Part shown: positions 42,887 to 51,075 of the stretch, one piece after another
How positions within the stretch are numbered: the first letter of the stretch is position 1
Layout of the letters: every line of letters starts with the position of its first letter
From: DATKYQ01 sp035528415
GTDB taxonomy: Bacteria > Myxococcota > B64-G9
Direction: 5' to 3'
Length of the DNA: 64,000 nt
Assembly (NCBI GenBank): GCA_035528415.1
Contig: DATKYQ010000025.1
Location: 1 to 64,000 of the forward strand
The notes under the pieces: generated by a model
What the model was told of the DNA's origin: nothing
Seen by the model: only the letters and a program-made list of their open reading frames with translations
Database searches by the model: none
Program-made: the position numbers and the translations under genes

Positions 42887-43267
42887 TCAATTGTCCCCGT
42901 CTCCCTTGTCGCTTTTTGGTCCGGCAGGCCAGCGAATCTCCATCGCCTCGACCGGGGCCAGGCGCCGAATGGGAGATCTGCTGGGTGTGTAGGCAAACTT
43001 CTTGCCGGTCTTGTCGGTGATGTAGAAAGTCGTATCGGCCTCGACTTCGACATTTTGCCACGAGCCCAGCCAGGAACAGGTATTGGCCATGGTTGTCTGC
43101 GGCATGACTTCAATGGTCACTTTTTTTTCGCTCCCGGGCCAGGGAAATACCTTGCGCATGTCTTCTGCGCGCACGCTGGCCCGCGAGGCAGAGCCGCAGG
43201 CCGCAAGCTGAAAGATAGCAGACAGACCGATAAAACACACAAGCGACCGCCACAGGCAAACCCGCAT
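42887..43267 (-). CDS. Small lipoprotein
   Basis: 126 residues. The N-terminus MRVCLWRSLVCFIGLSAIFQLAACGSAS has a basic start, a hydrophobic stretch and a lipobox LAAC at about 21-24, so it should be processed by signal peptidase II and anchored by Cys24. The mature part is a beta-rich domain (VEVEADTTFYITDKTGKKFAYT) with no family I recognise. It precedes the ligase gene by 50 bases on the same strand and may share its transcript. Confidence 0.75.
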   Translation of the reverse strand: MRVCLWRSLVCFIGLSAIFQLAACGSASRASVRAEDMRKVFPWPGSEKKVTIEVMPQTTMANTCSWLGSWQNVEVEADTTFYITDKTGKKFAYTPSRSPIRRLAPVEAMEIRWPAGPKSDKGDGDN

Positions 43268-43387
43268 CGGCTCCTCCTGGCCGGAAGTGCTTACAGGGAA
43301 ACGGATTGTATGAAATGCCGGGCGCGTTTGTCAAACTTGGCGCCCTCTGAGAATCGAGGACGGCACAAACCGCCGCCGGCCTTTCGA

Positions 43388-44143
43388 TCAGGACAGCGTG
43401 AGAAACGCCGTGCTCAGTCCGTCGATTGAGCGCAGGTAGGCGTGGTAGGTCTGCTGGATTTTCCTGTAATACTCGGTGAAGCGCGCTTCAAGTTTTCCGT
43501 GGCGCCTGATGATGAAGCGCACATTCGCCGGACCCCGATTGTAGGCGGTCAGGGCGAACTTGTAGTTGCCATTATACATATCGAGCAGATGATCGAGGTA
43601 GAAGACTCCCAACTTGACGTTGGTCTCGAGATCGTGAAGTTGCTCGGGACCCGTCCACACCAGCCCGATGCGCCCGGCGACCTCGCGGCCGGTCTCGGGC
43701 ATGACCTGCATCAATCCCATGGCGCCCTTGTTGGAGATGGCCCCGCTGTAAAAGGCGCTCTCAACCCTGATCACGGCCGCCAGAAAGAGCGGGTCGATCC
43801 CGGCGCGCTGTCCCTCCCCCACCAACATCCTGGCCAGGCGCTCTCGCTCGGCGGGCAAAATTCTCCGGGGAAACTTGGAAAACAAGGTCTCGAGCCTGTC
43901 GGCCAAAACGTTTTGGCCGACCTCTGTGAGAACCTCGCCCGGGTTGAAGCCGGTTGCCAATGTTTCTGTTGATCGGATTCCCGAGGTCAACAAGATATCC
44001 CCGGCCGGCCCGGCACCTTCCGACCGTCTCTGACTGCCGCCCATGCCGGCCAGGGTGGAAGTTACAATGGTTAGCCCAAAGACTACAAACGCCGCCGTGA
44101 ACGCCAGGCTTGATCTACTGCTGAAATAAGCTTTTTTCTTCAT
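43388..44143 (-). CDS. Lytic transglycosylase (Slt family)
   Basis: 251 residues from ATG 44143. An N-terminal hydrophobic segment (LAFTAAFVVFGLTIVTSTLA) exports or anchors it. The SLT domain has the catalytic Glu in AAVIRVESAFYSGAIS, then KGAMGLMQVMPETGREVA and LGVFYLDHLLDMYNGNYKFALTAYNRGP. Such enzymes cleave peptidoglycan glycan strands to 1,6-anhydro ends, often to make room for envelope machines. The gene stands alone; a 7-bp inverted repeat lies 44-68 bases upstream. Confidence 0.92.
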   Translation of the reverse strand: MKKKAYFSSRSSLAFTAAFVVFGLTIVTSTLAGMGGSQRRSEGAGPAGDILLTSGIRSTETLATGFNPGEVLTEVGQNVLADRLETLFSKFPRRILPAERERLARMLVGEGQRAGIDPLFLAAVIRVESAFYSGAISNKGAMGLMQVMPETGREVAGRIGLVWTGPEQLHDLETNVKLGVFYLDHLLDMYNGNYKFALTAYNRGPANVRFIIRRHGKLEARFTEYYRKIQQTYHAYLRSIDGLSTAFLTLS

Positions 44144-44549
44144 GATATCACCGCGCTTCCACTCCTGATAAACATTTTCCACAAAAATCTTGCCAACTCC
44201 CTAAGCAAGATCCGGGCCAGCTCTTGGTGCATCGCGTCAAAAAATGGCAATCGTCGGAAATCACGGCTGAAAATGTTTTCAATGCCGGCACCGGTGGGAT
44301 TTCAGTATTGTTGAAGTAAAAAGGATGGTCGAGGTCGACGAACCACTTTTCGTTACAACTTTCTGTTTTTCTTTCTGTTATCTAAGGTTGTGCCAAATTC
44401 TTCACCAGCGAGATATTGTAGCGTAATGTCACATACTGTAACCCCGAGTACGCACTTGTCTTACGAACCTTTTCTTGACGCGATCCCGGCCGGGGTGTTA
44501 CTTTCGGCGTTGCTCGCAACAGCCACGGAAACGACCAGGAGGACTGGCA
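44144..44549. other. 406-base divergent intergenic region
   Basis: No gene is seen here. On the minus side it has the inverted repeat 44187-44211, and at 44268-44281 the near-palindrome TGAAAA-TG-TTTTCA. On the plus side TTGACG (44475-44480), 17 bases, TTACTT (44498-44503) is a weak sigma-70 candidate for the PilZ-like gene. The centre is AT-rich compared with the rest of the window. Confidence 0.6.
44187..44211. promoter_or_regulatory. Inverted repeat upstream of the lytic transglycosylase gene
   Basis: ATCTTGC, eleven bases, GCAAGAT is a perfect 7-bp inverted repeat, 44-68 bases upstream of the slt ATG. It is the spacing and position of an operator. On the minus strand TGGCAAG-ATTT-TTGTG at its promoter-proximal side resembles a -24/-12 element, but the -12 GC is GT, so I do not call a sigma-54 promoter. 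Confidence 0.4.
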
Positions 44550-44906
44550 ATGGCACTCCGCCGGGAGCGTTGGACGAAGCTGGAAGTCCCGGTAACACTT
44601 GAGGCGTCCCGGGCCACTCATCATATCAACCTGATGTTCGTAAGCCCCGCCGGCATATTCGTGCCCGACGATCTCGATCTCGGGTCATACTCGCCGGTCA
44701 CCGCACGTTTTTCGGTGGAAGGCCGCAAGGTGGTGGCCCACACGGAAATGCGCCGCCTGCTCAGCGCCGACGAGGCGTCCGAACGCGGCATACCCGATCC
44801 GACGGGCGGGGCCGAGCTGCGCATCGTGCGTATGGAAGGCGACGGCTCGCAGATCCTGGCCGAACACATCAAGAAGGTCATGATGGAGTCTGGCGGACCT
44901 AGTTAA
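44550..44906 (+). CDS. PilZ-like domain protein lacking the full c-di-GMP motif
   Basis: 118 residues from ATG 44550, with AGGAGG eight bases upstream. The beta-rich pattern (RERWTKLEVPVTLEASR, NLMFVSPAGIFV, SPVTARFSVEGRKVVAHTEM) resembles a PilZ barrel. The RxxxR pair is absent and the second motif reads VSPAG instead of (D/N)xSxxG, so cyclic di-GMP binding is doubtful. Degenerate PilZ proteins can still regulate PilB by protein contact. It ends six bases from the convergent murA stop. Confidence 0.6.
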   Translation: MALRRERWTKLEVPVTLEASRATHHINLMFVSPAGIFVPDDLDLGSYSPVTARFSVEGRKVVAHTEMRRLLSADEASERGIPDPTGGAELRIVRMEGDGSQILAEHIKKVMMESGGPS

Positions 44907-44912
44907 AATATT

Positions 44913-46187
44913 TCAAGCTTGCGTCACCGGGACGCTCGCCCGGCTTCGACGAATCTTCGCCCCCAGCTTTCTCAACTTGGCATCCAGCCGCTGGTATCCC
45001 CGGTCGAGATGATAGATGCGCAGGATGTGCGTCCGCCCGCGGGCGACGAGCCCCGCAAGGACAAGAGAAGCGCTGGCTCGCAGATCGGTGGCCATAACCT
45101 CTGCGGCCGACAGGCGGCCGACGCCCTTAACCACCGCCCGGCTTCCCTCCAGATTGATCTTGGCGCCCATGCGTTTGAGTTCCTGCACGTGCATGAATCG
45201 ATTCTCGAAGATCCTCTCGCTGATTACGGAGGTTCCATCGGCCAGCGTCATCAGCGCTAGAAACTGCGCCTGGAGATCGGTCGGGAAGCCCGGGTAGGGC
45301 TGAGTGGCAATGTCCACGGGCAGTGGACGCGCCGGCCCCCTGACCCTGATCCCGTCCCGTGTGACGCCCACCTCCACCCCGGCCTCGACCAACTTTCCCA
45401 AAAGCGAGCTGAGGTGAGCGCTGTGCGCTCCGCGTATGGTGACGTCACCTGCCGTGATGGCCGCGGCGATCATCAGGGTTCCGGCCTCGATGCGATCTGG
45501 AATCACCGTGCAGTCCGCGGGTTCGAGCCGTTCGACCCCCTCTATGGCAATCGTCTCCGTCCCGGCCCCATTAATTCTCGCGCCCATTTGTTCGAGCACC
45601 TCGGCCATCTGAACGACTTCGGGCTCACGGGCCGCGTTGCGGATTAGTGTCGTGCCCTTGGCCAGTGCGGCCGCCATGATCAGGTTCTCGGTTCCGGTCA
45701 CGGTCGGCATGTCAAGCACGATCTCGGCCCCCCGCAGCCTGCGCGCGGTCGCCTCGACGTAGCCGTGTTCGAGCGACACCCGGGCTCCCATTTTCTCTAA
45801 ACCCTTCAAGTGCTGTTCGATCGGCCGGGCCCCGATGGCACACCCGCCCGGCAAAGACACCCGGGCGCGGCCGTAGCGCCCGACCAGCGGACCGAGACAG
45901 ACGATGGAGGCCCGCATGGTCTTGACCAGGTCGTAGGGCGCTTCGAAGCTCGTCCGGCCGGAATTTACCGCGCGCACTACTCCGCGCGAGAAAGACGCCT
46001 CGATTCCCAGCCTCTGAAGCAGCCGGCAGGTGGTCCTGACGTCGACCACGTCGGGAACATTACCGAAGCGATGCTCGCCCTCGGCCATGATGGAAGTCAG
46101 TAAGAGCGGCAAGGCGGCGTTCTTGGCACCGGACACCCGCACACTGCCACACAGCCGTCTGCCGCCGTCGATGATTATCTTTTGCAT
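44913..46187 (-). CDS. murA: UDP-N-acetylglucosamine 1-carboxyvinyltransferase
   Basis: 424 residues from ATG 46187. The EPSP-synthase-like fold starts MQKIIIDGGRRLCGSVRVSGAKNAA, and the catalytic loop PGGCAIGARPIEQHL contains the reactive Cys (fosfomycin target). MurA transfers enolpyruvate from PEP to UDP-GlcNAc, the first committed step of peptidoglycan synthesis. It overlaps prmC by one base (TGATG). The longer upstream frame lies inside prmC and is not used. Confidence 0.96.
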   Translation of the reverse strand: MQKIIIDGGRRLCGSVRVSGAKNAALPLLLTSIMAEGEHRFGNVPDVVDVRTTCRLLQRLGIEASFSRGVVRAVNSGRTSFEAPYDLVKTMRASIVCLGPLVGRYGRARVSLPGGCAIGARPIEQHLKGLEKMGARVSLEHGYVEATARRLRGAEIVLDMPTVTGTENLIMAAALAKGTTLIRNAAREPEVVQMAEVLEQMGARINGAGTETIAIEGVERLEPADCTVIPDRIEAGTLMIAAAITAGDVTIRGAHSAHLSSLLGKLVEAGVEVGVTRDGIRVRGPARPLPVDIATQPYPGFPTDLQAQFLALMTLADGTSVISERIFENRFMHVQELKRMGAKINLEGSRAVVKGVGRLSAAEVMATDLRASASLVLAGLVARGRTHILRIYHLDRGYQRLDAKLRKLGAKIRRSRASVPVTQA

Positions 46188-47053
46188 CAGCACTCTCCCC
46201 GTCTGGCGGCAACCACTCGCTGAATGCCCTGCAGGTCGCAACGGCCGTGCAGGCCTTCCAGTCCCGCCTGTTCACACAGCCCCAGCACCTCGGCGAATTG
46301 CCCGGCGCCTACCTCCAGAAGCAGCCATCCACCGGGAGTAAGGGCGTCGGGTGCCGCGGCGATCAGTCTCCCAATTTGTTCGAGACCGTCGCTTCCGCCG
46401 TCGAGGGCGCAGGCGGGCTCGAAGTCGCGCGCCTCGGGTGCCAGGGTTGCCAGATCGCGCGTGGGCACGTAGGGCATGTTGGCGCAGATCAAGTCCACCC
46501 GCCGGCCGGCGAGGGGATCGAGAAGATCTCCCTGCCTGGTGTCAACTCTTTCGGCAAATCCGGCCGCTGCGATGTTTTGCCGGGCAAGCGCGAGCGCTTT
46601 TGGATCTATGTCGCAGGCAATCCCGGCAGAGTGCGAGAACACGACGCCCAGCGCAACGGCCAAGCAACCGCTGCCGCAGCCGATGTCCGCGAACGTCGCG
46701 GGTTGGCCCGCCGTGAACAGCTCGGCGGCCTCTTCGATCAGTGTCTCGCTTTCCGGCCGTGGAATGAGCGCCCGCGAGTCCACCCGTACGGGAAATGACC
46801 AGAACTCCTTGCGTCCTGTCAGGTAGGCGACCGGCTCTCGCGCGGCCCTTCTTCGCACCAGGGCGCCGAAGGCGCCGAGTTCTTCAGGGCCGATCTCCCG
46901 CGTCGCCTCGCGGACGAGAAAGCAGCGATCGACTCCGAGGACATGAGCCAGCAAAACTTCGGCATCCAGACGCGGCGTCAGGCAGCCGCTGTTGCCGAGC
47001 AAACCGGCCGCCATGCCCAGCTCGGCCGCTATGCTACCCGGCATTTGCGTCAT
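46187..47053 (-). CDS. prmC: Release-factor glutamine N5-methyltransferase
   Basis: 288 residues. The N-terminal helical domain is followed by REPVAYLTGRKEFWS, RALIPRPESETL, motif I FADIGCGSGCLAVAL, and the active-site motif, here ANMPYVP rather than the usual NPPY. PrmC methylates the GGQ glutamine of release factors and is normally next to prfA, as here (ATGA overlap with prfA). The Met in place of the first Pro is a conservative variant also tolerated in related sequences; activity is expected. Confidence 0.94.
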   Translation of the reverse strand: MTQMPGSIAAELGMAAGLLGNSGCLTPRLDAEVLLAHVLGVDRCFLVREATREIGPEELGAFGALVRRRAAREPVAYLTGRKEFWSFPVRVDSRALIPRPESETLIEEAAELFTAGQPATFADIGCGSGCLAVALGVVFSHSAGIACDIDPKALALARQNIAAAGFAERVDTRQGDLLDPLAGRRVDLICANMPYVPTRDLATLAPEARDFEPACALDGGSDGLEQIGRLIAAAPDALTPGGWLLLEVGAGQFAEVLGLCEQAGLEGLHGRCDLQGIQRVVAARRGEC

Positions 47054-48117
47054 GATGCCTGTCCACGCAGAGCCTCGGCCTGAAAGTATGTCTTCAAAGC
47101 GTCGAGTACCTCGTCGAGATCTCCCTCGACCACCCTGTCGAGCTTGTGCAGAGTCAACCCGATGCGATGATCGGTCAGCCTGTTCTGCGGGAAGTTGTAG
47201 GTACGTATCTTTTCAGCCCGGCCGCCACTGCCCACCATCGAGCGCCGTTGAGCGGATTCCTTGGCCTGGCGCTCCCTTTCTTTCAGCTCATACAAGCGCG
47301 CCAAGAGAATCTTTCGCGCCTTGGCCTTGTTCTTGATCTGCGAGCGCTCGTCCTGGCAGTGCACGCTGATGCCGGTAGGAAGGTGAACTATACGCACTGC
47401 GCTGTCGGTAGTGTTGACACCCTGGCCGCCCGGGCCGCCGGCGCGCATGACGCTGATCTCGAGATCTTTCTCGTCCAACTCGACGTCGATTTCGTCGGCC
47501 TCGGGCATGACCGCCACCGTGACCGTCGATGTGTGGATGCGTCCCTGGCTCTCGGTGACCGGTACCCGCTGCACCCGGTGTACTCCGCCCTCGTACTTCA
47601 TGTTCGAGTACACGTCGGGACCGCTCAGCATGACGATGGCCTCCTTGTAGCCCCCGGCACTGGCCAGACTCTGGCTCATCATCTCTGCCTTGTAGCCGCG
47701 CGCCTCCGCGTAGCGCAGGTACATCCTGAGCAAATCGGCGGCAAACAAGGCGGCCTCTTCTCCGCCGGTGCCGGCGCGGATCTCGAGCAGGATGTTCTTC
47801 TTGTCGAGCGGATCCCTGGGCAATAATAATATCTTCAGGCGCTCGGTAAGCTCCTTCTTGCGCCTTAGCAACCCGGGCAGCTCCTCCTCGACCAGCGCGG
47901 CCAGCTCGCGATCGTCGGCGTGCAACAGCTCCTGCTGGTCGGCGATCTCGCCCGTCAAGCGGCGATACTCGTGGTAGGTCTCGACGATCCCCTGAAGGCC
48001 CTTGTGCTCGCGACCCACTTTTTGCAATTTTACGGGGTCGCCGTAGACGGTGGGATCCTGGAGCTGGGATGCAAGCTCATCGAAACGCTTGACCACTTCG
48101 TCGAGTTTGGAAAACAC
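47050..48117 (-). CDS. prfA: Peptide chain release factor 1
   Basis: 355 residues, standard length. The stop-codon recognition tripeptide is PVT (in RVPVTESQGRIHTST), and the peptidyl-tRNA hydrolysis motif is GGPGGQGVN. RF1 reads UAA and UAG. GTG start with GAGGAGGGAGAA upstream. It lies between the DUF1385 gene and prmC, the usual arrangement in many bacteria. Confidence 0.97.
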   Translation of the reverse strand: MFSKLDEVVKRFDELASQLQDPTVYGDPVKLQKVGREHKGLQGIVETYHEYRRLTGEIADQQELLHADDRELAALVEEELPGLLRRKKELTERLKILLLPRDPLDKKNILLEIRAGTGGEEAALFAADLLRMYLRYAEARGYKAEMMSQSLASAGGYKEAIVMLSGPDVYSNMKYEGGVHRVQRVPVTESQGRIHTSTVTVAVMPEADEIDVELDEKDLEISVMRAGGPGGQGVNTTDSAVRIVHLPTGISVHCQDERSQIKNKAKARKILLARLYELKERERQAKESAQRRSMVGSGGRAEKIRTYNFPQNRLTDHRIGLTLHKLDRVVEGDLDEVLDALKTYFQAEALRGQAS

Positions 48118-48137
48118 TTCTCCCTCCTCGCAAGCGA

Positions 48138-49220
48138 TCAGGATCCCCGGCCCAGACCGGCCACCAGCGCCTGGAAGTCGGCGAAAACCTCGACCTGCCC
48201 GGAAACGGACGAGTCATCGTCCGCTTGTAGTCCCTCGCGCCAGAGGGCCTTGCTCAGCGAGGCCAGAGCGACCTCGAGCTGATCGTCGGTCGGGGGGCGC
48301 GTGGTCAGGCGCTGAATCAGAAGCCCCGGCCAGGCCAGCGTTCGCGCCCAGCGGGTCTTCATGTGTTTGCTCGTCAGGCGTTGAAATTCGTAGGCCAACC
48401 CGGCGATGGGAAACAGAAGCGGCAACTTGATTCCAATGAAGATCAGCTGGTCGAGCCAGCCAATCCCGGTCGGCTCGCCTATCAACCACACCACCAGCGG
48501 AAAGACCAGGGCAAAGACCAGGATCGAAATCCCGATCACCATGATCAGAAATGTCGTTCCGCACCGGGGATGCAGGGGACTGTGGCGCCGGGCGTTCTCC
48601 ACCGTCAGTTCTTCGCGAGCCTCGTAGGTGTAGATCGATTTGTGCTCGGCGCCATGGAACATGAACACCCGTCGTACGTCCTTCATCAGGGATATCAAGC
48701 CCAGGTAACCCAAGAACACCACAAGCTTCACCCCGCCCTCGATTAGGTGAAACAGGACATCCCGGACACTCAACTCGCGTCCCAGCAGCAACCCGCCCAG
48801 CCAGACCGCCATGTGGGGCAGGGCGACGAAGAGGGCCATCCCCAGTGCCAAAGCGAGAATCACGGTGCCCCAGATCACCAGATCGGACACTTCTCCGCCT
48901 TCAACCGCACCCACCTGCTTCAGATCGTGCCGTTCACTCTTCGTCCCGGAGTCATCGCCCGAACTCTTGTTTTGCTCGTCGGACATGGCCACGCGGGCCG
49001 AGAAGTTCAGCGCCGAGATGCCGTTCAGCAGCGCCTCCAGCAGGACCACCGTGCCGCGCAGGAAGGGCCAGCGTAGAAATCGCAGGCGCTCCGTCAGCGA
49101 GCGCCAGCGCGATTCGCGCAGAACGATCTCTCCGCCGGCACGGCGCACGGCCACGGTGAACGACCTGGGCGAGCGCATCATTACGCCCTCGACCACGGCC
49201 TGCCCGCCGACGTTGATCAA
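48138..49220 (-). CDS. DUF1385 multi-pass membrane protein (YqhQ-like)
   Basis: 360 residues with about four membrane helices. The N-terminus NVGGQAVVEGVMMRSPRS and FMFHGAEHKSIYTYEA, then RHSPLHPRCGTTFLIMVI, are the family hallmarks. The function of DUF1385 is not established; it is typically found between rpmE and prfA, as here. A TTG start is assumed, but the preceding LKP codons would match family N-termini, so a CTG start slightly upstream is possible. Confidence 0.85.
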   Translation of the reverse strand: MINVGGQAVVEGVMMRSPRSFTVAVRRAGGEIVLRESRWRSLTERLRFLRWPFLRGTVVLLEALLNGISALNFSARVAMSDEQNKSSGDDSGTKSERHDLKQVGAVEGGEVSDLVIWGTVILALALGMALFVALPHMAVWLGGLLLGRELSVRDVLFHLIEGGVKLVVFLGYLGLISLMKDVRRVFMFHGAEHKSIYTYEAREELTVENARRHSPLHPRCGTTFLIMVIGISILVFALVFPLVVWLIGEPTGIGWLDQLIFIGIKLPLLFPIAGLAYEFQRLTSKHMKTRWARTLAWPGLLIQRLTTRPPTDDQLEVALASLSKALWREGLQADDDSSVSGQVEVFADFQALVAGLGRGS

Positions 49221-49244
49221 CGGTTTCAGGCTATTTCTCCCCGG

Positions 49245-49469
49245 CTATTTATCACCTTCTGGGGCGGGAGTCGTAAGACCGTACTTGCGCCTGAATCGCT
49301 CTACCCGGCCGGCGCTGTCGATCAGCTTTTGCTTGCCGGTGAAGAAGGGGTGGCAGGCCGAGCAGATATCGATCTTGAAGTCGCCGCGGGTGGAACGGGT
49401 CTTGATAACGTTTCCGCAGGCGCACTCGATGGTGACGTCCTCGTACTTGGGATGAATCTTGTCCTTCAT
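49245..49469 (-). CDS. rpmE: 50S ribosomal protein L31
   Basis: 74 residues from ATG 49469. It is the zinc-containing (C+) type: Cys in ECACGN, and CSACHPFFTGKQ. KDKIHPKYEDVTIEC is the standard N-terminus. The longer upstream frame contains no family sequence. It lies between rho and DUF1385 in the conserved rho-rpmE-prfA-prmC block. Confidence 0.95.
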   Translation of the reverse strand: MKDKIHPKYEDVTIECACGNVIKTRSTRGDFKIDICSACHPFFTGKQKLIDSAGRVERFRRKYGLTTPAPEGDK

Positions 49470-49584
49470 TGCATCAACCTCGCACCAACCTGGCAGGTTT
49501 AAAAAATCCGCCGCACTCCGAAACCCGCGCGACGAGGGCACCATACTACCCGCCCGACCCCGCTTGTCAAGCCCTTTCCCGCCC

Positions 49585-50832
49585 CTACTGGTTCATCGAT
49601 TCCAAGAACTCCTGGTTCGTCTCGGTGCGGCTGACCTTGGAGAGTAAAAACTCCATCGAGTCGATCACGTTGAGCGGATGCAAGAGCTGGCGCAGGATCC
49701 AGACGCGGTTGAGCGTGGTGCCTTCCATGAGCAGCTCTTCCTTGCGGGTCGAGGAGGCGTTGATGTCCAGGCAGGGGAAGATGCGCTTCTCCATCAGCTT
49801 GCGATCCAGCCGCATCTCGCAGTTGCCGGTGCCTTTGAACTCTTCGAAGATCACCTCGTCCATACGCGAGCCGGTATCTACAAGCGCCGTGCCTATAATG
49901 GTCAGCGAGCCGCCGCCCTCGATGTTGCGGGCCGCGCCGAAAAAGCGCTTGGGCTTGTGCAGGGCGTTGGAGTCGACGCCGCCCGAGAGAATCTTGCCGG
50001 ACGGCGGCACCACCGAGTTGTAGGCCCGGGCCAGGCGGGTGATCGAATCGAGCAGGATGACCACGTCCTTGTTGTGTTCGACCATGCGCTTGGCTTTCTC
50101 GATCACCATCTCGGCCACCTGGACGTGGCGCTGGGCCGGCTCGTCGAAGGTCGAACTAACCACCTCGCCCTGGACCGAGCGCTCCATGTCGGTAACTTCC
50201 TCGGGACGCTCGTCGATCAACAACACCATCAGCTCGACTTCCTTGTGGTTATGCGCCAGGGCGTGGGCGATGTCCTGCAACAGGACCGTCTTGCCGGCCC
50301 GCGGTGGGCTGACGATCAAGCAGCGCTGGCCCTTGCCGATCGGAACCAGGAGATCGATGATGCGTGTCGAGAAATTCTTTGGATCGTATTCAAGCTGGAA
50401 GCGCTCGTCTGGATATAGCGGCGTCAGGTTGTCGAAGAGAATCTTGTCGCGCGCGACGTCGGGATCTTCGTAATTGATCACCTCGACCTTGAGCATGGCG
50501 AAGTAACGTTCGCCCTCCTTGGGCGGTCTGACCTGTCCGGAGACCGTATCGCCGGTCTTGAGGTTGAAGCGCCTGATCTGCGAGGGAGAGACGTAGATAT
50601 CATCCGGACCGGGCAGGTAGTTATAGTCGGGAGAGCGCAGAAAACCGAAGCCGTCCGGGAGGGTTTCCAGCACCCCTTCTCCGTAGATGTGCCCGTTCTT
50701 TTCGGTCTGGGCCTGCAAGAGCGCGAAGATCAACTCCGACTTGCGCATGCCGCCGGCCCCCTGAACATTGAGTTCCTTGGCCAGCTTGTTGAGTTCACTG
50801 ATCTTCATGTTCTTGAGTTCCTTGAGGTTCAT
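49585..50832 (-). CDS. rho: Transcription termination factor Rho
   Basis: 415 residues from ATG 50832 (AAGGAGG upstream). The N-terminal helical domain (KISELNKLAKELNV) is followed by the RNA-binding cold-shock-like domain with LETLPDGFGFLRS, then the ATPase core with Walker A SPPRAGKTVLLQ, Walker B VVILLDSITRLAR, and the Q/R-loop region GKILSGGVDS. Rho is a hexameric helicase that ends transcription. A sigma-70 promoter lies about 140 bases upstream, leaving a leader suited to autoregulation. Confidence 0.97.
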   Translation of the reverse strand: MNLKELKNMKISELNKLAKELNVQGAGGMRKSELIFALLQAQTEKNGHIYGEGVLETLPDGFGFLRSPDYNYLPGPDDIYVSPSQIRRFNLKTGDTVSGQVRPPKEGERYFAMLKVEVINYEDPDVARDKILFDNLTPLYPDERFQLEYDPKNFSTRIIDLLVPIGKGQRCLIVSPPRAGKTVLLQDIAHALAHNHKEVELMVLLIDERPEEVTDMERSVQGEVVSSTFDEPAQRHVQVAEMVIEKAKRMVEHNKDVVILLDSITRLARAYNSVVPPSGKILSGGVDSNALHKPKRFFGAARNIEGGGSLTIIGTALVDTGSRMDEVIFEEFKGTGNCEMRLDRKLMEKRIFPCLDINASSTRKEELLMEGTTLNRVWILRQLLHPLNVIDSMEFLLSKVSRTETNQEFLESMNQ

Positions 50833-50973
50833 ACTTCCTCCTTGGGGCGGATTTGGCTTTGACAAGAGCAAAGCGGTGGAAGAGTTATTGAGGGGTCTGG
50901 ACGACTGCCTGATCACCTATTTGTAAACGCTTGAAAGAGGGGTTGCATAAAGAGCATCCGTAAAAACGCCCGA

Positions 50974-51002
50974 ACAGTAAAGTGGCCGAAGGTAGTTGTC
51001 AA
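50974..51002 (-). promoter_or_regulatory. Sigma-70-type promoter of rho
   Basis: On the minus strand there is a perfect -35 TTGACA (51002-50997), a 17-base spacer and a weaker -10 TACTGT (50979-50974). The start near 50967 gives a leader of about 135 bases before rho, consistent with the autogenous attenuation known for rho in other bacteria. Confidence 0.45.
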
Positions 51003-51037
51003 GCGAAAAACGCAAAAAGATCCGGGTGGACCTGCTC

Positions 51038-51066
51038 TTGTCCCCGGGCCCGCCCGGCGCTATGCT
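51038..51066 (+). promoter_or_regulatory. Promoter of ligA, probably leaderless
   Basis: TTGTCC (51038-51043), 17 bases and TATGCT (51061-51066) end 10 bases before the ligA ATG. No Shine-Dalgarno sequence is seen between, so the transcript should start near the ATG itself. Confidence 0.5.
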
Positions 51067-51075
51067 AGGCACTGC

